Made by a program: the position numbers and the translations under genes
The notes under the pieces: generated by a model
Told to the model about the DNA's origin: nothing
Databases searched by the model: none
Seen by the model: only the letters and a program-made list of their open reading frames with translations
Shown here: piece by piece, positions 34,358 through 44,312 of the stretch
Position numbering within the stretch: the first letter of the stretch is position 1
Layout of the letters: every line of letters starts with the position of its first letter
Assembly (NCBI GenBank): GCA_002428495.1
Contig: DIWR01000009.1
Span: 58,150-122,149 of the forward strand
From: Synergistaceae bacterium UBA6101
Lineage (GTDB): Bacteria; Synergistota; Synergistia; Synergistales; Synergistaceae
Length of the DNA: 64,000 nucleotides
Direction of reading: 5' to 3'

Positions 34358-35380
34358 ATGAATAAAAAAGCAGTCACTATTTTAATGTTTTTACTTTTGC
34401 TTATTACAGTAATACTACCACTTCAGAAGATATTTGCTTCCGAGCAAACCCAAAAAATTGAGCAAGTGAAACTTAGGGTAGCGGTCGAGTATACAAATCA
34501 TGCGGCTTCTTTCTATTATGCGGAATCTAAAAAAATGTTCCAGCAGGCCGGAATAGAAATTGAAGAAGCAAAAATTTATGCCAGCGGAGTTGCTGTGGCA
34601 GTGGCTTTTACTAAAGAAGATTTTGATGCCGGTTATATGTGCCTCGTTCCTGCAATATTTACATATGCAAACGGAGGAGTACCGCTAAAAATAATTGCCG
34701 GAACTCATAAAAATGGATATGCCCTCGTTGTAAGAAGTTCAAAGATAAAAAAGCTCAAAGATCTGGAGTCTAAGGGCATAAAAATTGCGAATGGACCTAA
34801 GGGGACATCTACAGATTTTCTGCAGATGATAATGATCAGGGACAAGAATTTGTCGGCAGAAAAAGTATTGTCTAATACCGTAAGAATGAACACTACAAAA
34901 CAATTAATGGCCTTATTTGCCGGAAAAGTAGATGCTATCTTCGTACCTGAACATTTTGCAACTTTGGCACTGGCATTTCCCGGGATAAAAACATTACTGC
35001 GTTCTGAAGATATTTGGCCGGATATGCAGGGAAGCGTTTTGGTCGTTGCAGAAAGGTTATTGAAATCGGACCCTGCAACCGTAAAAAAATTATATGAGAT
35101 CAACAAAATCAGCTTAAAAGGAATAAACGATAACCCACGTCATGCCGCTGTAATAATTGCCGAAAAATTGAATATCAACCAGGAGAAAATAAAAATTGAA
35201 ACGAAGTCTCCCAATTCACGGATAGAGGTCAATTCGGATATCGTTCTGGAATCTATTAAAAATATGAATATGACCGAGGAGATAAGCGTGGATGAAGTGC
35301 AAAAAGTTATTGATGAAATGTTTGAACTTGGATATCTCTCTAAATCTTTTAAGGCAGAAGAAATTATGGCATCAAGGTAG
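34358..35380 (+). CDS. ABC transporter substrate-binding protein (SsuA/TauA/NMT1 type)
   Basis: 340 residues. Signal peptide of about 27 residues (KKAVTILMFLLLLITVILPL...FASE). The mature part has the two-lobed NMT1/THI5-like fold: VAVEYTNHAASFYYAESKKMFQQAGIEIE, then MNTTKQLMALFAGKVDAIFVPEHFA. Related proteins bind taurine, sulfonates, nitrate or pyrimidine precursors. I chose the ATG at 34358 because GGTGGAG precedes it. It is first in an operon of four genes. Confidence 0.85.
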   Translation: MNKKAVTILMFLLLLITVILPLQKIFASEQTQKIEQVKLRVAVEYTNHAASFYYAESKKMFQQAGIEIEEAKIYASGVAVAVAFTKEDFDAGYMCLVPAIFTYANGGVPLKIIAGTHKNGYALVVRSSKIKKLKDLESKGIKIANGPKGTSTDFLQMIMIRDKNLSAEKVLSNTVRMNTTKQLMALFAGKVDAIFVPEHFATLALAFPGIKTLLRSEDIWPDMQGSVLVVAERLLKSDPATVKKLYEINKISLKGINDNPRHAAVIIAEKLNINQEKIKIETKSPNSRIEVNSDIVLESIKNMNMTEEISVDEVQKVIDEMFELGYLSKSFKAEEIMASR

Positions 35381-35386
35381 AAAAAG

Positions 35387-36142
35387 ATGGATCAGAGGCA
35401 TAAATTTATTAAGTTAGTCATAAGCATTTTTCCGATTATAATCTTTTTATGCCTTTGGGAAGTTACTGCCAGGGCCGCTGCGACACCTTTATTTCCAGCT
35501 TTTAGTAATGTATTGAAAGAATCGTATATTCTGATAAAAAATGGAGTACTGCTTAAAAATTTTCTGCCCAGTTTTGTGAGGGTAGTTGTAGGATATCTGC
35601 TTGGATGCTCAGCAGGTATAGTTGTAGGGACATTTATGGGAATAAACAGGTTTGCAGAATATACACTAAGTCCCCTTATAAGTTTTTTGTTCCCTATCCC
35701 GACTTTAGGCTGGCTGCCTCTTTTGATGCTTTGGATAGGAATTAACGAGGCACTTCCTATTACCTTAATTTTTATCTGTGCCTTTTTCCCTGTTGCCTAT
35801 AACACCCATACGGGAATAAAAGAGGTAAAGAAAGAATATATTGACACAGCAAGGACACTGGGGGCTTCTCCCGGTTTTATACTTGTGCATGTGATTTTTC
35901 CTCTCGCTGCACCTAACATTTTCACAGGGCTGCGAATGGAATCCGGAATGGTGTGGAGAACGGTGATAGCAGCAGAAATGTTTGCTATCCCAAACGGTAT
36001 CGGTTCTCTTCTGATGAATGCCGAAAGCCTTTTAAGAGTGGATATTATCATGGTTTGTTTATTATTATTATCAATAGTGTGCACTTTTTTCGAAAGAAGC
36101 TTATTGTGGCTTGAAAACAAGACAACAGGAGCGTGGAGGTAG
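35387..36142 (+). CDS. ABC transporter permease (SsuC/TauC type)
   Basis: 251 residues, six membrane helices. The inner-membrane permease signature lies in EYIDTARTLGASPGFILVHVIFPLAAPNI (EAA loop). It starts 6 bases after the binding-protein stop and ends two bases before the ATPase start. Together with its neighbours it forms a complete importer. Confidence 0.9.
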   Translation: MDQRHKFIKLVISIFPIIIFLCLWEVTARAAATPLFPAFSNVLKESYILIKNGVLLKNFLPSFVRVVVGYLLGCSAGIVVGTFMGINRFAEYTLSPLISFLFPIPTLGWLPLLMLWIGINEALPITLIFICAFFPVAYNTHTGIKEVKKEYIDTARTLGASPGFILVHVIFPLAAPNIFTGLRMESGMVWRTVIAAEMFAIPNGIGSLLMNAESLLRVDIIMVCLLLLSIVCTFFERSLLWLENKTTGAWR

Positions 36143-36144
36143 AG

Positions 36145-36834
36145 ATGTCTAAAATTTTTTTAAAAAATATCACGACTTCATATTGTCTCAAAAATGTAAC
36201 GATGGAAGCAAGTTCGGGAGAGCTGATAGCAGTAACAGGTTTTACCGGAGCAGGCAAAAGCACTTTGCTCAATGTTATATCAGGACTGACAGAATATGAA
36301 GGCGAAGTCTTTATTGATGGTCGGAACGTTGATTTTGTCCCTCCTGAAAAACGTGGTGTTGGTTACCTTATGCAGAATGTTAATTTATTTCCGCATTTGA
36401 ATGTTTTTGACAACGTTGCTTTCGGGTTAAGGGCAAGAAAAAGTTGTCCGAGTGAGATGGTCAAGTCTAAAACGGAACAGATCCTTGACCTATTAAAGAT
36501 CGGCCACTTGAAGGATCGTTATACAAAATATCTGAGCGGAGGAGAAAAACAAAGGGTAGGACTGGCACGAGCTTTGGTTACAGAGAACAGGATACTTCTT
36601 CTGGATGAACCATTTTCGAGCCTGGACCCCTCTGCTACGATCGATCTGACAAATGAGCTTAAAAGACTTCAGAATATTTTACATTTGACAGTCATATATG
36701 TAACTCATCATTATGAGGAAGTGGAAGATATTGCAGACAGAACGGTCGTAATTTCAGAAGGGACCCTATGCAGTTTAGAGAGGCCTCTCGTTTCTTTTGA
36801 TCCATTAAGACTGATATCCGCAGGTTGTTATTGA
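36145..36834 (+). CDS. ABC transporter ATPase (SsuB/TauB type)
   Basis: 229 residues. Walker A GFTGAGKSTLLN, Q-loop GYLMQNVNLFPHL, signature LSGGEKQRVGLARAL, Walker B RILLLDEPFSSLDP and the switch His in VTHHYEE. GGAGG overlaps the end of the permease gene and fits the ATG at 36145. It energises the importer. Confidence 0.93.
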   Translation: MSKIFLKNITTSYCLKNVTMEASSGELIAVTGFTGAGKSTLLNVISGLTEYEGEVFIDGRNVDFVPPEKRGVGYLMQNVNLFPHLNVFDNVAFGLRARKSCPSEMVKSKTEQILDLLKIGHLKDRYTKYLSGGEKQRVGLARALVTENRILLLDEPFSSLDPSATIDLTNELKRLQNILHLTVIYVTHHYEEVEDIADRTVVISEGTLCSLERPLVSFDPLRLISAGCY

Positions 36835-36864
36835 AAGCTGTAATTATTGAAAGGAGTAATTTTA

Positions 36865-37614
36865 ATGAGAGATAAAAAAAATGGAATATTTTTTAACCTC
36901 TTGCAGGAGAATTTTGTGGCTCTTGTCGACAGATTTGATCTTAAGGACGCAGAAGTCAAGGTAACTGCAACACCTTTAAGCCCTGAGGATGCCATAGGCG
37001 CAACCAAAAGGAAGGATTACGTCATCCTTAAAGGAAAAGAGCGCCTGCTTGAGGCCTCGGTAATGGGTTCAAAAGGACAGGCATTCACGAGTTCACAGGG
37101 GGATTTTTCCGGCACCCTTAATGATGTTTTAAATATGAAGCTTGAAAACGATTATGAAAGAGCGGTTTACGTATCAACTCTAAATGCTGTTGTGCGCTAT
37201 ACAGACGCTGCTCAAAAGACGATACACTGTCGCAATGAAGGACCTGAACTTTGTGCACTAAAGGTTGCGGAGTATTTCAAAAAAAACTTTGGCACTCCCA
37301 ACATATTAATGGCTGGATACCAGCCTACATTGGCAGAAGCACTTAATGAAGCAGCTTTTTCGATTACCGTAACCGATCTGGACCCGAATAACGTAGGTAA
37401 AATTATAAACGGGGTATACATAAGAAACGCCAACGACGCAATTGAAGAATGTATTTCATCATGTGATGTAATTTTTGCTACTGGAAGCGCTATCTGCAAC
37501 GGTACTATAGACAAACTTTATGACTCAGGAAAACCATTGGTCTTATTCGGAACGACTGGTGCAGGTGCTGCAGCACTTCTGGGTATCCCAAGATTTTGTC
37601 CTGAGGCAAGCTAA
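36865..37614 (+). CDS. DUF364 (putative heavy-metal chelation) protein
   Basis: 249 residues. It matches the DUF364 pattern: RKDYVILKGKERLLEA, GSKGQAFTSSQGDFSG, RAVYVSTLNAVVRY with TIHCRNE, then a Rossmann-like half ending PLVLFGTTGAGAAALLG. The family is thought to bind metal or a metal complex and often sits with ABC importers. AAAGGAG precedes the ATG at 36865. As the last gene of the ABC operon it suggests that the imported compound binds or releases a metal; this is inference. Confidence 0.75.
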   Translation: MRDKKNGIFFNLLQENFVALVDRFDLKDAEVKVTATPLSPEDAIGATKRKDYVILKGKERLLEASVMGSKGQAFTSSQGDFSGTLNDVLNMKLENDYERAVYVSTLNAVVRYTDAAQKTIHCRNEGPELCALKVAEYFKKNFGTPNILMAGYQPTLAEALNEAAFSITVTDLDPNNVGKIINGVYIRNANDAIEECISSCDVIFATGSAICNGTIDKLYDSGKPLVLFGTTGAGAAALLGIPRFCPEAS

Positions 37615-37725
37615 CAATAGTACAACCCTAAGCTTGATACATTTTTCGGACCATGCTAGAATCCTTAACATCAATTGTCATAGTTTCACAGCGATGGAGT
37701 TCGCTGAAATCCTGTTTTTACAGTA

Positions 37726-37760
37726 ATGACTCCTGTCCATTTGGGCAGGAGTCATTTTTA
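37726..37760 (+). terminator. Terminator of the ABC/DUF364 operon
   Basis: ATGACTCCTG-T-CC pairs with GG-G-CAGGAGTCAT around ATTT, then TTTTTAT: a long, nearly perfect stem. Confidence 0.88.
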
Positions 37761-37788
37761 TATTTTATGATCAACAAGGGTGGTAAAT

Positions 37789-39531
37789 TTGGAGACACTG
37801 AGCCGGAAATTAAAGACATCATCAATAATTTTAAATAAAGCTGGCGGCAATTTTACAAAACATGCCGAAAGGATGCTGCAGCTTGCTGATCAGCTGGATA
37901 AGGATAGGCTGAACCTGGCTGTTTTAGGACAGTTTAAAAGAGGCAAAAGCACACTTGTAAATGCTCTTCTAAAAGCGCGGTTTCTGCCTACTGCCGTATT
38001 GCCGCTAACCGCCGTGCCTACTGAGATTTTCTACGGCATTGGAAGATCTGTCAGGATATCATTTACAGATAATTCCTCCCAAAAACAGATTTTTAATGAC
38101 GATGCATCCATGTCTTTATATTTGAATGATTATGTTACAGAAGAAGAAAACCCGTGCAATATAAAGAATGTTAAAAAGGTTGAGATCGAATATCCCTCAG
38201 ATTTCCTTTCAAAGGGTATCGTCCTGATCGACACTCCCGGCACGGGGTCCACATACAAACACAACACAGACACGACCATGGAATTTATAGATCAATGCGA
38301 TGCCGCGTTATTTGTCCTGTCTGTAGATCCGCCTATTACCGAAAATGAGCTTGATCTGATCAAGTTTATCAGGGAGAGGATATCAAAGATATTTGTCATC
38401 CTGAACAAAACAGATTACTACTCAGAAGAAGAAATCGATAATGTTGCGAAGTTTCTCATGAAAACCCTGGAAAGCTCCGGCTGCTTTGAAAAATCACCGG
38501 TCGTCTATAGAATTTCTGCCCGAACCGCTGTAAAAGCAAGTGATGAAGAAAACTCGGATGCTTATGGAAAAAGCGGTCTCCCTCTGCTTGAAGCTGACCT
38601 TGTGTCCTTTTTTAATTCAGGGAAAAAAGAAGTTCTTGAAAATGCGGTAAAGCGTAAATCATTAATGGTATTCAAGGAGGCGATGCTGCAGGCAGAATTA
38701 AATATCAAAACTCTTGAGATGCCGTTGGATGAACTTCGCAATAAAAGGAAAGACCTTGAAATGAGGCTGGCAAGCCTTAACAGTGAGAGGGAAAGCTTTT
38801 TCGATTTGGTCAATATAGATAAGAAACGTGTTGTATCTTTCTGTCAGAACCGAATGGCTGCACTCAAAAAGACTGCGGCAGAACATTTCGACAATATACT
38901 AAAAGAAGCAACAGGACAGAAGGAAGATCTTTCAGATGCAGACAGGATTATTGCTGAACAAATGCAGGCCTTCTTTTCCGGAGAATTCAAAAAAGAAGTT
39001 AAAGCAGTTGATGAAAGAGTAGAGGAGATTCTAAACAAATACGTTTTGCAAGTAAACTCCCATGTTGACAACATACGCTTTCTTGCTGCATCGATTTTTG
39101 AGATCAACTGCAGTCATATCGATACAAATATCTCAACAGGAAAAAAGCGTCTGCCATATTGGTCGGGGCAGGTCTCAGAGAACGGCCTGCTATCTTCCGG
39201 CAGCGGGTTACTTGATTTTTTGCTTCCGGCAGCTGTAAAAAGAGAGAGAAACATCAATAGACTTAAAGAAAACACTGCGACCCTGATCGTAAATAATATT
39301 GAAAATATGAGATGGTCATTGCTGCAGAACATAGAATCCCTGTTCAGGGAGTTTGTTGCCGATGTAACCAATAAATTCAACGAAACAATTGAAAACGTAA
39401 TCAGTATTGTTGAAACAGCTGAAAAGAAAAGGGAGGAAAAATCTGACCTTGTAATGGAGAAGGTCCGGTCATTGAGAGCATTTCTTGCTGAGACTACCTC
39501 CAGTTATACTGAAATTGATAATTCCAATTAA
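37789..39531 (+). CDS. Dynamin-like GTPase
   Basis: 580 residues. GTPase domain: G1 GQFKRGKSTLVNALL, G2 Thr in LPLTAVPTE, G3 DTPGTGS, G4 LNKTDYY. Long helical C-terminal part (~290-580) with a coiled coil (DELRNKRKDLEMRLASLNSE), as in bacterial dynamins that remodel or repair membranes. A G+S-rich hydrophobic patch (SSGSGLLDFLLPAAV) may touch the membrane. AGGGTGG fits the TTG at 37789; a GTG at 37780 is the alternative. It converges with the MFS/MutS genes and ends four bases before the MFS stop. Confidence 0.82.
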   Translation: METLSRKLKTSSIILNKAGGNFTKHAERMLQLADQLDKDRLNLAVLGQFKRGKSTLVNALLKARFLPTAVLPLTAVPTEIFYGIGRSVRISFTDNSSQKQIFNDDASMSLYLNDYVTEEENPCNIKNVKKVEIEYPSDFLSKGIVLIDTPGTGSTYKHNTDTTMEFIDQCDAALFVLSVDPPITENELDLIKFIRERISKIFVILNKTDYYSEEEIDNVAKFLMKTLESSGCFEKSPVVYRISARTAVKASDEENSDAYGKSGLPLLEADLVSFFNSGKKEVLENAVKRKSLMVFKEAMLQAELNIKTLEMPLDELRNKRKDLEMRLASLNSERESFFDLVNIDKKRVVSFCQNRMAALKKTAAEHFDNILKEATGQKEDLSDADRIIAEQMQAFFSGEFKKEVKAVDERVEEILNKYVLQVNSHVDNIRFLAASIFEINCSHIDTNISTGKKRLPYWSGQVSENGLLSSGSGLLDFLLPAAVKRERNINRLKENTATLIVNNIENMRWSLLQNIESLFREFVADVTNKFNETIENVISIVETAEKKREEKSDLVMEKVRSLRAFLAETTSSYTEIDNSN

Positions 39532-39535
39532 TATT

Positions 39536-40771
39536 TTATGTTAGCCTGATATTGTTCTCTCTTTTGTGCCTGTTCAAATAACTGACAGAACATAAAAATG
39601 GCAAGGACAACAATTGACAAGAGACAGAAAACAATATTAATTTCATGATGCTGATGTCATATAAATACCCCATTATCCAGCTCCCAATGAACCAGAAAAC
39701 GCCGAAAAAGGTTTCAAAAAAACCAAACCCGCGAGAACGGCTGCTTTTGGGTGTTATTGTGGCAATTACTGATTTAAGTATAGATTCCTGTGCACCCATA
39801 CCGATACCCCACAGGATAACGCCGGTTATAACGGACAAAACCGAAGAATAATGAAAAATAAATATTGAGAAAAAAGCAGACAGGAAGCTTGAATATACAA
39901 TTACCATGAGTCCCTTATAATCGTACAGCCATCCGAAAATCAAAGCAGCAATCGCATCAACAAGCATAGCACCGGCATAAATAAGGGGAAGGCCAACTTC
40001 AGATATTATTCCTTTTTTTGCGATGTGCATTGTTATCAGGGGAAAATCAATAAAACCAAGGGCAAGCAGGCTCGTGCCAAATATGTACAGGATAAAAGAT
40101 CCAGGCATAATGGGTTTATTTGATATTCTTTTTTCGTCTGGCTCGAATTGCTCCGGTGCAGGGAATTTTTTCTTTGCTATCAAAAGGCTGACTATCGTAA
40201 GGGCTGCCGGAATGACCAGAATTGCGAAACAGATAGAATATGTTTTAAAAACGTCAGAAGTACCTCTCCTAATGAGAAGGACTAAAAAAAGTAACATTGG
40301 CCCGATAAATGCCCCAATTTGATCCATAAATTCCAGTAATGCAAAGGATCTTCCTTCGCCAACCTGTGAGGCTGCAAAAGATACCAAGGTGTTTTTTGAA
40401 GGTTGGCGTATTGCCTTACCGACTCGTTCAGCTATTATCAGCACTGATGCATATTGCCATCCTTTTTCCGGAACCAATGCCAATAGCGGGACAGCAAACA
40501 TGTTAACACAGTAGCCGGCGATAGTTATCGTCCAGTATTTTTTACTTTTATCTGCGATTATCCCTGTTATAAAACGTAAGGAGTAGCCCAGCATCTCGCC
40601 TAACCCGACGACAAAGCCGATGGTAGCGGCAGAAGCGCCGGCAAGTGACAAATAGGAGCCGTATATGCTCCTTGCCCCTTCGTGTGTCATATCAGAAAAC
40701 ATACTTACTATTCCCATCATAATTACAAACATTATTGAAGGTGCAATTGTTTTTTTATTCATCCCGGACAT
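39536..40771 (-). CDS. MFS transporter
   Basis: 411 residues, twelve predicted membrane helices. The loop 2-3 region GIIADKSKKYW and AERVGKAIRQPSKNTL are MFS features. Substrate unknown. CAGGTGA precedes the ATG at 40771, which lies 25 bases after the MutS-like stop; the frame is open further upstream, but overlaps that gene. Third gene of a three-gene unit with two MutS-like ATPases, an unusual combination. Confidence 0.82.
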   Translation of the reverse strand: MSGMNKKTIAPSIMFVIMMGIVSMFSDMTHEGARSIYGSYLSLAGASAATIGFVVGLGEMLGYSLRFITGIIADKSKKYWTITIAGYCVNMFAVPLLALVPEKGWQYASVLIIAERVGKAIRQPSKNTLVSFAASQVGEGRSFALLEFMDQIGAFIGPMLLFLVLLIRRGTSDVFKTYSICFAILVIPAALTIVSLLIAKKKFPAPEQFEPDEKRISNKPIMPGSFILYIFGTSLLALGFIDFPLITMHIAKKGIISEVGLPLIYAGAMLVDAIAALIFGWLYDYKGLMVIVYSSFLSAFFSIFIFHYSSVLSVITGVILWGIGMGAQESILKSVIATITPKSSRSRGFGFFETFFGVFWFIGSWIMGYLYDISIMKLILFSVSCQLLSLPFLCSVSYLNRHKRENNIRLT

Positions 40772-40796
40772 TTTATTCACCTGATTTAAGAGACCC

Positions 40797-42275
40797 TTAT
40801 TCGAATATTCTTCTGTATATGTCGATCCCATGGCTTGTTTTTGCGGGTTTTCCATCTGCTAAACGAAACGTCCTTTCCCCGTCTTCCATTCGTTCCGCAA
40901 TAAGAAATATGTATTCCGGGTCATTATTTTTATAAAGTCCATGCGACAGTTCGTAAAAATGAGTTACGCAGAATACTATAATTTGCTTATCAAGGAACGC
41001 TGATATAATTTGGCCGGCTATCTCAGAGCCGTCTCTTTCATTCGTCGAAGAAAAGGGTTCATTCATAAGGATCATTGAGTCTGGCTTTATGAGGTCAACT
41101 ATACCGGACATCCTTTTCATTTCTTCAACAAGTTTTCCGCTTTCCATTGATTTGTCTTCTTCTTTCTTAAAATGTGAATATACACCCTTTGTCAGATTTG
41201 AGTTATATTCATCAGCAGTAACGAATATCCCCGCGCAGAGCATTATCTGAGCCTGTCCTATGCTCCTGAGAAATGTTGTTTTTCCGCCCTGGTTGGCCCC
41301 CGTTATGATGACCGCATTTTTACCGGTGAGATCCAGGGTGTTTCCGACAATATGGGATTTTTCTGTAAGACACATACTCATGTCCATTAAATTTTTAAAA
41401 GTAGAGTTATTATTACCGCTGTCAGTTATATTCGGAAAACAAATTTTTCTTCCTTTTTCAGTCAGTGTTTCATATAAGTTGATGCTTCCTACATAAAAAG
41501 CCAATTCTCTCTGAAGCGAAGCAAAAAAGTTATGCACATGCAAAGCAGATCTATATACGGGAACAACTACTGACATCAAGGCTAACTCCCTGCGCCTGTA
41601 CAGGTCGGCATGACCGGCATCATCTCTTTCATTGATGACGAAAGAATGTTTTTTATGAAAACTGTACCATTTTATTTTTTTTATTTCAGATGGTTCAATC
41701 AAAAAGTAATCAGCACCCTGGTTAAAGTTCCCCGGTTTGGCTGCAATATTCATCCCGTTATCGAACTTAAGTTCGTTGAGGCATTTTTGCAGTGAGTTCA
41801 AATAATCATCATCAAGTTCTTCAATAAAAATTGAAAACAGATTTTTAAAGCCAGCCGAGCTGAACAAGTCAACGTGTCTTTGTGCAATTATCCTTAGATC
41901 TTTTATGATTTCAATATGCATATTAAGCAAAGTCACAGAATTTAAAACAAGGGTGGAAGGTGTATCACGGTAAAAGCCCCACCATGACTTCCTCTTTTTT
42001 TCTACGGCATCGCAGGCAATATCGTAAAGATTTCTTATGATCTCCGAATTTTTGATCGAATCCTTGATATTTTCCTGCCTGTATTTGACTATCTCTGGTC
42101 TATCGACCGGATGAAGTAAGGCCGCAGAGAAAGAATCATAAATGACCCTATCTTTTCTTGCTGCTGTATCTGAAATTAATTCGAGCTCTAAGTCATTATA
42201 AGTTGTATTTTTGATGATATGCGGGATCTCAACAATATTAAAGTCGTCATGCGGGAACATAAGGTGAGCTTTCAT
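40797..42275 (-). CDS. MutS-like ATPase (second of tandem pair)
   Basis: 492 residues. The C-terminal third is a MutS ATPase domain: Walker A ITGANQGGKTTFLRSIGQ, SHFKKEEDKSMESGKL, Walker B MILMNEPFSSTNERDG and CVTHFYEL. No mismatch-recognition or connector domain; the N-terminal two-thirds is helical (core/lever-like). Such short MutS relatives have other roles than mismatch repair, mostly unknown. Starts two bases after the stop of the preceding MutS-like gene, with AAAGGAT upstream. Confidence 0.8.
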   Translation of the reverse strand: MKAHLMFPHDDFNIVEIPHIIKNTTYNDLELELISDTAARKDRVIYDSFSAALLHPVDRPEIVKYRQENIKDSIKNSEIIRNLYDIACDAVEKKRKSWWGFYRDTPSTLVLNSVTLLNMHIEIIKDLRIIAQRHVDLFSSAGFKNLFSIFIEELDDDYLNSLQKCLNELKFDNGMNIAAKPGNFNQGADYFLIEPSEIKKIKWYSFHKKHSFVINERDDAGHADLYRRRELALMSVVVPVYRSALHVHNFFASLQRELAFYVGSINLYETLTEKGRKICFPNITDSGNNNSTFKNLMDMSMCLTEKSHIVGNTLDLTGKNAVIITGANQGGKTTFLRSIGQAQIMLCAGIFVTADEYNSNLTKGVYSHFKKEEDKSMESGKLVEEMKRMSGIVDLIKPDSMILMNEPFSSTNERDGSEIAGQIISAFLDKQIIVFCVTHFYELSHGLYKNNDPEYIFLIAERMEDGERTFRLADGKPAKTSHGIDIYRRIFE

Positions 42276-42277
42276 TA

Positions 42278-43831
42278 TTATTTTATCCTTTCTATGATGG
42301 CATCTTTTGTGATCCCGAATTTATTTGCCAAACATAGGGCATATGCCTTATCGTCAGGTAATTCTCTGACTATTTTATAGGTTCGTTTTTCAGGGTTTTC
42401 CTTTTCAATTGATGCTTTCATGCTTACAATATTCTCTTTCGTTTCATATAGGTCATATATGAATGTGACAAAGAGGCATATGCATTTTTTATCTGATATT
42501 TTATTAAGGATCAATTTGCCGATAATTACAGCGTCCTCTATTGAAGTCGAAGCAAGGAATTCATTAATTATGATCAAACTCTTTGGAGTAGCAGCTGACA
42601 GTATCGAGTTTATGCGAAGAATGTCGTCACTCAATTTCCCCTCTAAGGAAAGAACACTTTCATGTTTCTCAAAATGAGTGAATATCTTATCCGGGATCTC
42701 CAGTGATGCAAACAAGCCAGGAATATGACACCCTAACGACGCCAGATAACTTATCTGACCTATCATGCGTGCAAAAGTGGTTTTACCTCCCTGGTTTGGC
42801 CCGGTAATGATAACGATCCTTTCATCCTGGTTTATTGATATGTCGTTGCATACGATCTTCATACCGCATCTTATGAGTTTTTCTGCGAGAGCCAGATCAA
42901 AACCGTCTTTTAAGAGAAAAGAAAATTTATCATCCTTCAGTTCAGGAATACAAAAGGCAAGTCCCTGACGTTTGAACTTATCCATGTAAACAGAATATGA
43001 TATGTAAAACATTATTTCCTTTGCAAATAAAAGTATCAGGGGATCCATGAAATTGCAAAATGCAGAGCAGAACTCATCAAGCTGAGAAAATTCATCTTTA
43101 TATATCTCAGTAGCCACAAGGTTTAAAATACCGGCTTCCACGTGTTCAGCAAAACCGTAATCTGATTTTTTTATTTCGGGTATTGCCTGGTCATCGTCAT
43201 TAAATTTCTGAAAAGTTCTTTCTATCTTATCTTTATATTCTTTTTCTCCGGAATATTTCTTGACGGTAATAACACTCTGGTTAATATTCAATGTATATCG
43301 CAAAGAAGAGAATATGCTTCTTAGCCTGCAGGTCTCTCTTTCAACATTAATAAAATCGTCAGAGCTTATGTATGCAGATAGAGCTTGAGTAAATGACCTG
43401 AGCCCTTCTGACTCAGGATTTTTTGCTTTTAAATATGAATATATCCCTTTTACAATTGTGCAATAATCAAAAGCGGCGGAATAAAGCCGGCTTTTTTCTA
43501 AAAATGTTTTTCTGTATTCCGCCTCTGAGAAAAGATTTTTACAGATTTGTGTGCGTCTTGATTCCAATGACCTTATTTCTTCACTGAAATTGAGAAGAGG
43601 ATTGAAAATGTCGGGATCATTCAGTTCTTTCAGGATCATTTGTCTGTATGCAATGATCTTTCCGGAGGCAAGAGGAGTGTAGTAGTATGCCCTCAAATAC
43701 TCAAGCCTTTTGTCTGAGAGTATACTATCGATAATTTGATCCAAATTAAGATCATCAAAATACTCCGGGGCAGTATCTTTAAGGTTTATTGCCTTTTCAT
43801 TGTCAGGAAACATTATACTTTTAAAAGCCAT
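42278..43831 (-). CDS. MutS-like ATPase (first of tandem pair)
   Basis: 517 residues, same design as its neighbour: helical N-terminal part and a MutS ATPase domain with Walker A ITGPNQGGKTTFARMIGQ, HFEKHESVLSLEGKLSDD, Walker B LIIINEFLASTSIED and FVTFIYDLYE (the usual His of VTH is Phe). The two differ clearly, so they may form a heterodimer with unequal ATP sites. RBS AGGAGG. First gene of the unit. Confidence 0.8.
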   Translation of the reverse strand: MAFKSIMFPDNEKAINLKDTAPEYFDDLNLDQIIDSILSDKRLEYLRAYYYTPLASGKIIAYRQMILKELNDPDIFNPLLNFSEEIRSLESRRTQICKNLFSEAEYRKTFLEKSRLYSAAFDYCTIVKGIYSYLKAKNPESEGLRSFTQALSAYISSDDFINVERETCRLRSIFSSLRYTLNINQSVITVKKYSGEKEYKDKIERTFQKFNDDDQAIPEIKKSDYGFAEHVEAGILNLVATEIYKDEFSQLDEFCSAFCNFMDPLILLFAKEIMFYISYSVYMDKFKRQGLAFCIPELKDDKFSFLLKDGFDLALAEKLIRCGMKIVCNDISINQDERIVIITGPNQGGKTTFARMIGQISYLASLGCHIPGLFASLEIPDKIFTHFEKHESVLSLEGKLSDDILRINSILSAATPKSLIIINEFLASTSIEDAVIIGKLILNKISDKKCICLFVTFIYDLYETKENIVSMKASIEKENPEKRTYKIVRELPDDKAYALCLANKFGITKDAIIERIK

Positions 43832-44312
43832 TATCTTAATTCCTCCTGCTTCTGTCTTGTTTTAAGCTTCTGTTGAGACACACTTAATAATATTCAAGAA
43901 GAAAATTTTCAGTGGCCAGGATGGAATCAAAAAAAATGACCACCGCAAAGTTTTGCAGAAGTCATCAGCTTGAAAGCGTTTATGGCAAGAGCCAAGGGAA
44001 ACTTCATTCCCCAATTATTAATAATATGGGACACCATTACACGGAAACTATACGAAACATCAAATACGTTGTCAAGTATAAAAAAGCATAATTTTAGGCA
44101 CATAAGTGCTCCACAGCAACTCGGAAAGATCAACGCACATAGCAAATGGATGTAGTAATGTGCTCTGCTTTCCAATTCTTTATCATATAGATAAATGACG
44201 CTCAGTATCATCAAAATAAACAACCGGAGGCCCGGTATTTATGAACCTCCGTATGTTCAGTAAACTTTAGTCTGTTTCAATAAACCTTATCATCGCTTTC
44301 AAATTGCCCTGA
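43832..44312. other. Intergenic stretch, no supported gene
   Basis: 480 AT-rich bases between the MutS-like unit and the recombinase pair. A 98-codon minus-strand frame (43927-44223) looks hydrophobic and Cys-rich but has no ribosome site and no family I recognise. A small inverted repeat CCGGAGGCCCGG occurs at 44224-44235. Confidence 0.4.

Noticed and set aside
43927..44223. 98-codon hydrophobic minus-strand frame
   Set aside because: No ribosome site and no family match by eye; could be a decayed membrane gene but not supported.
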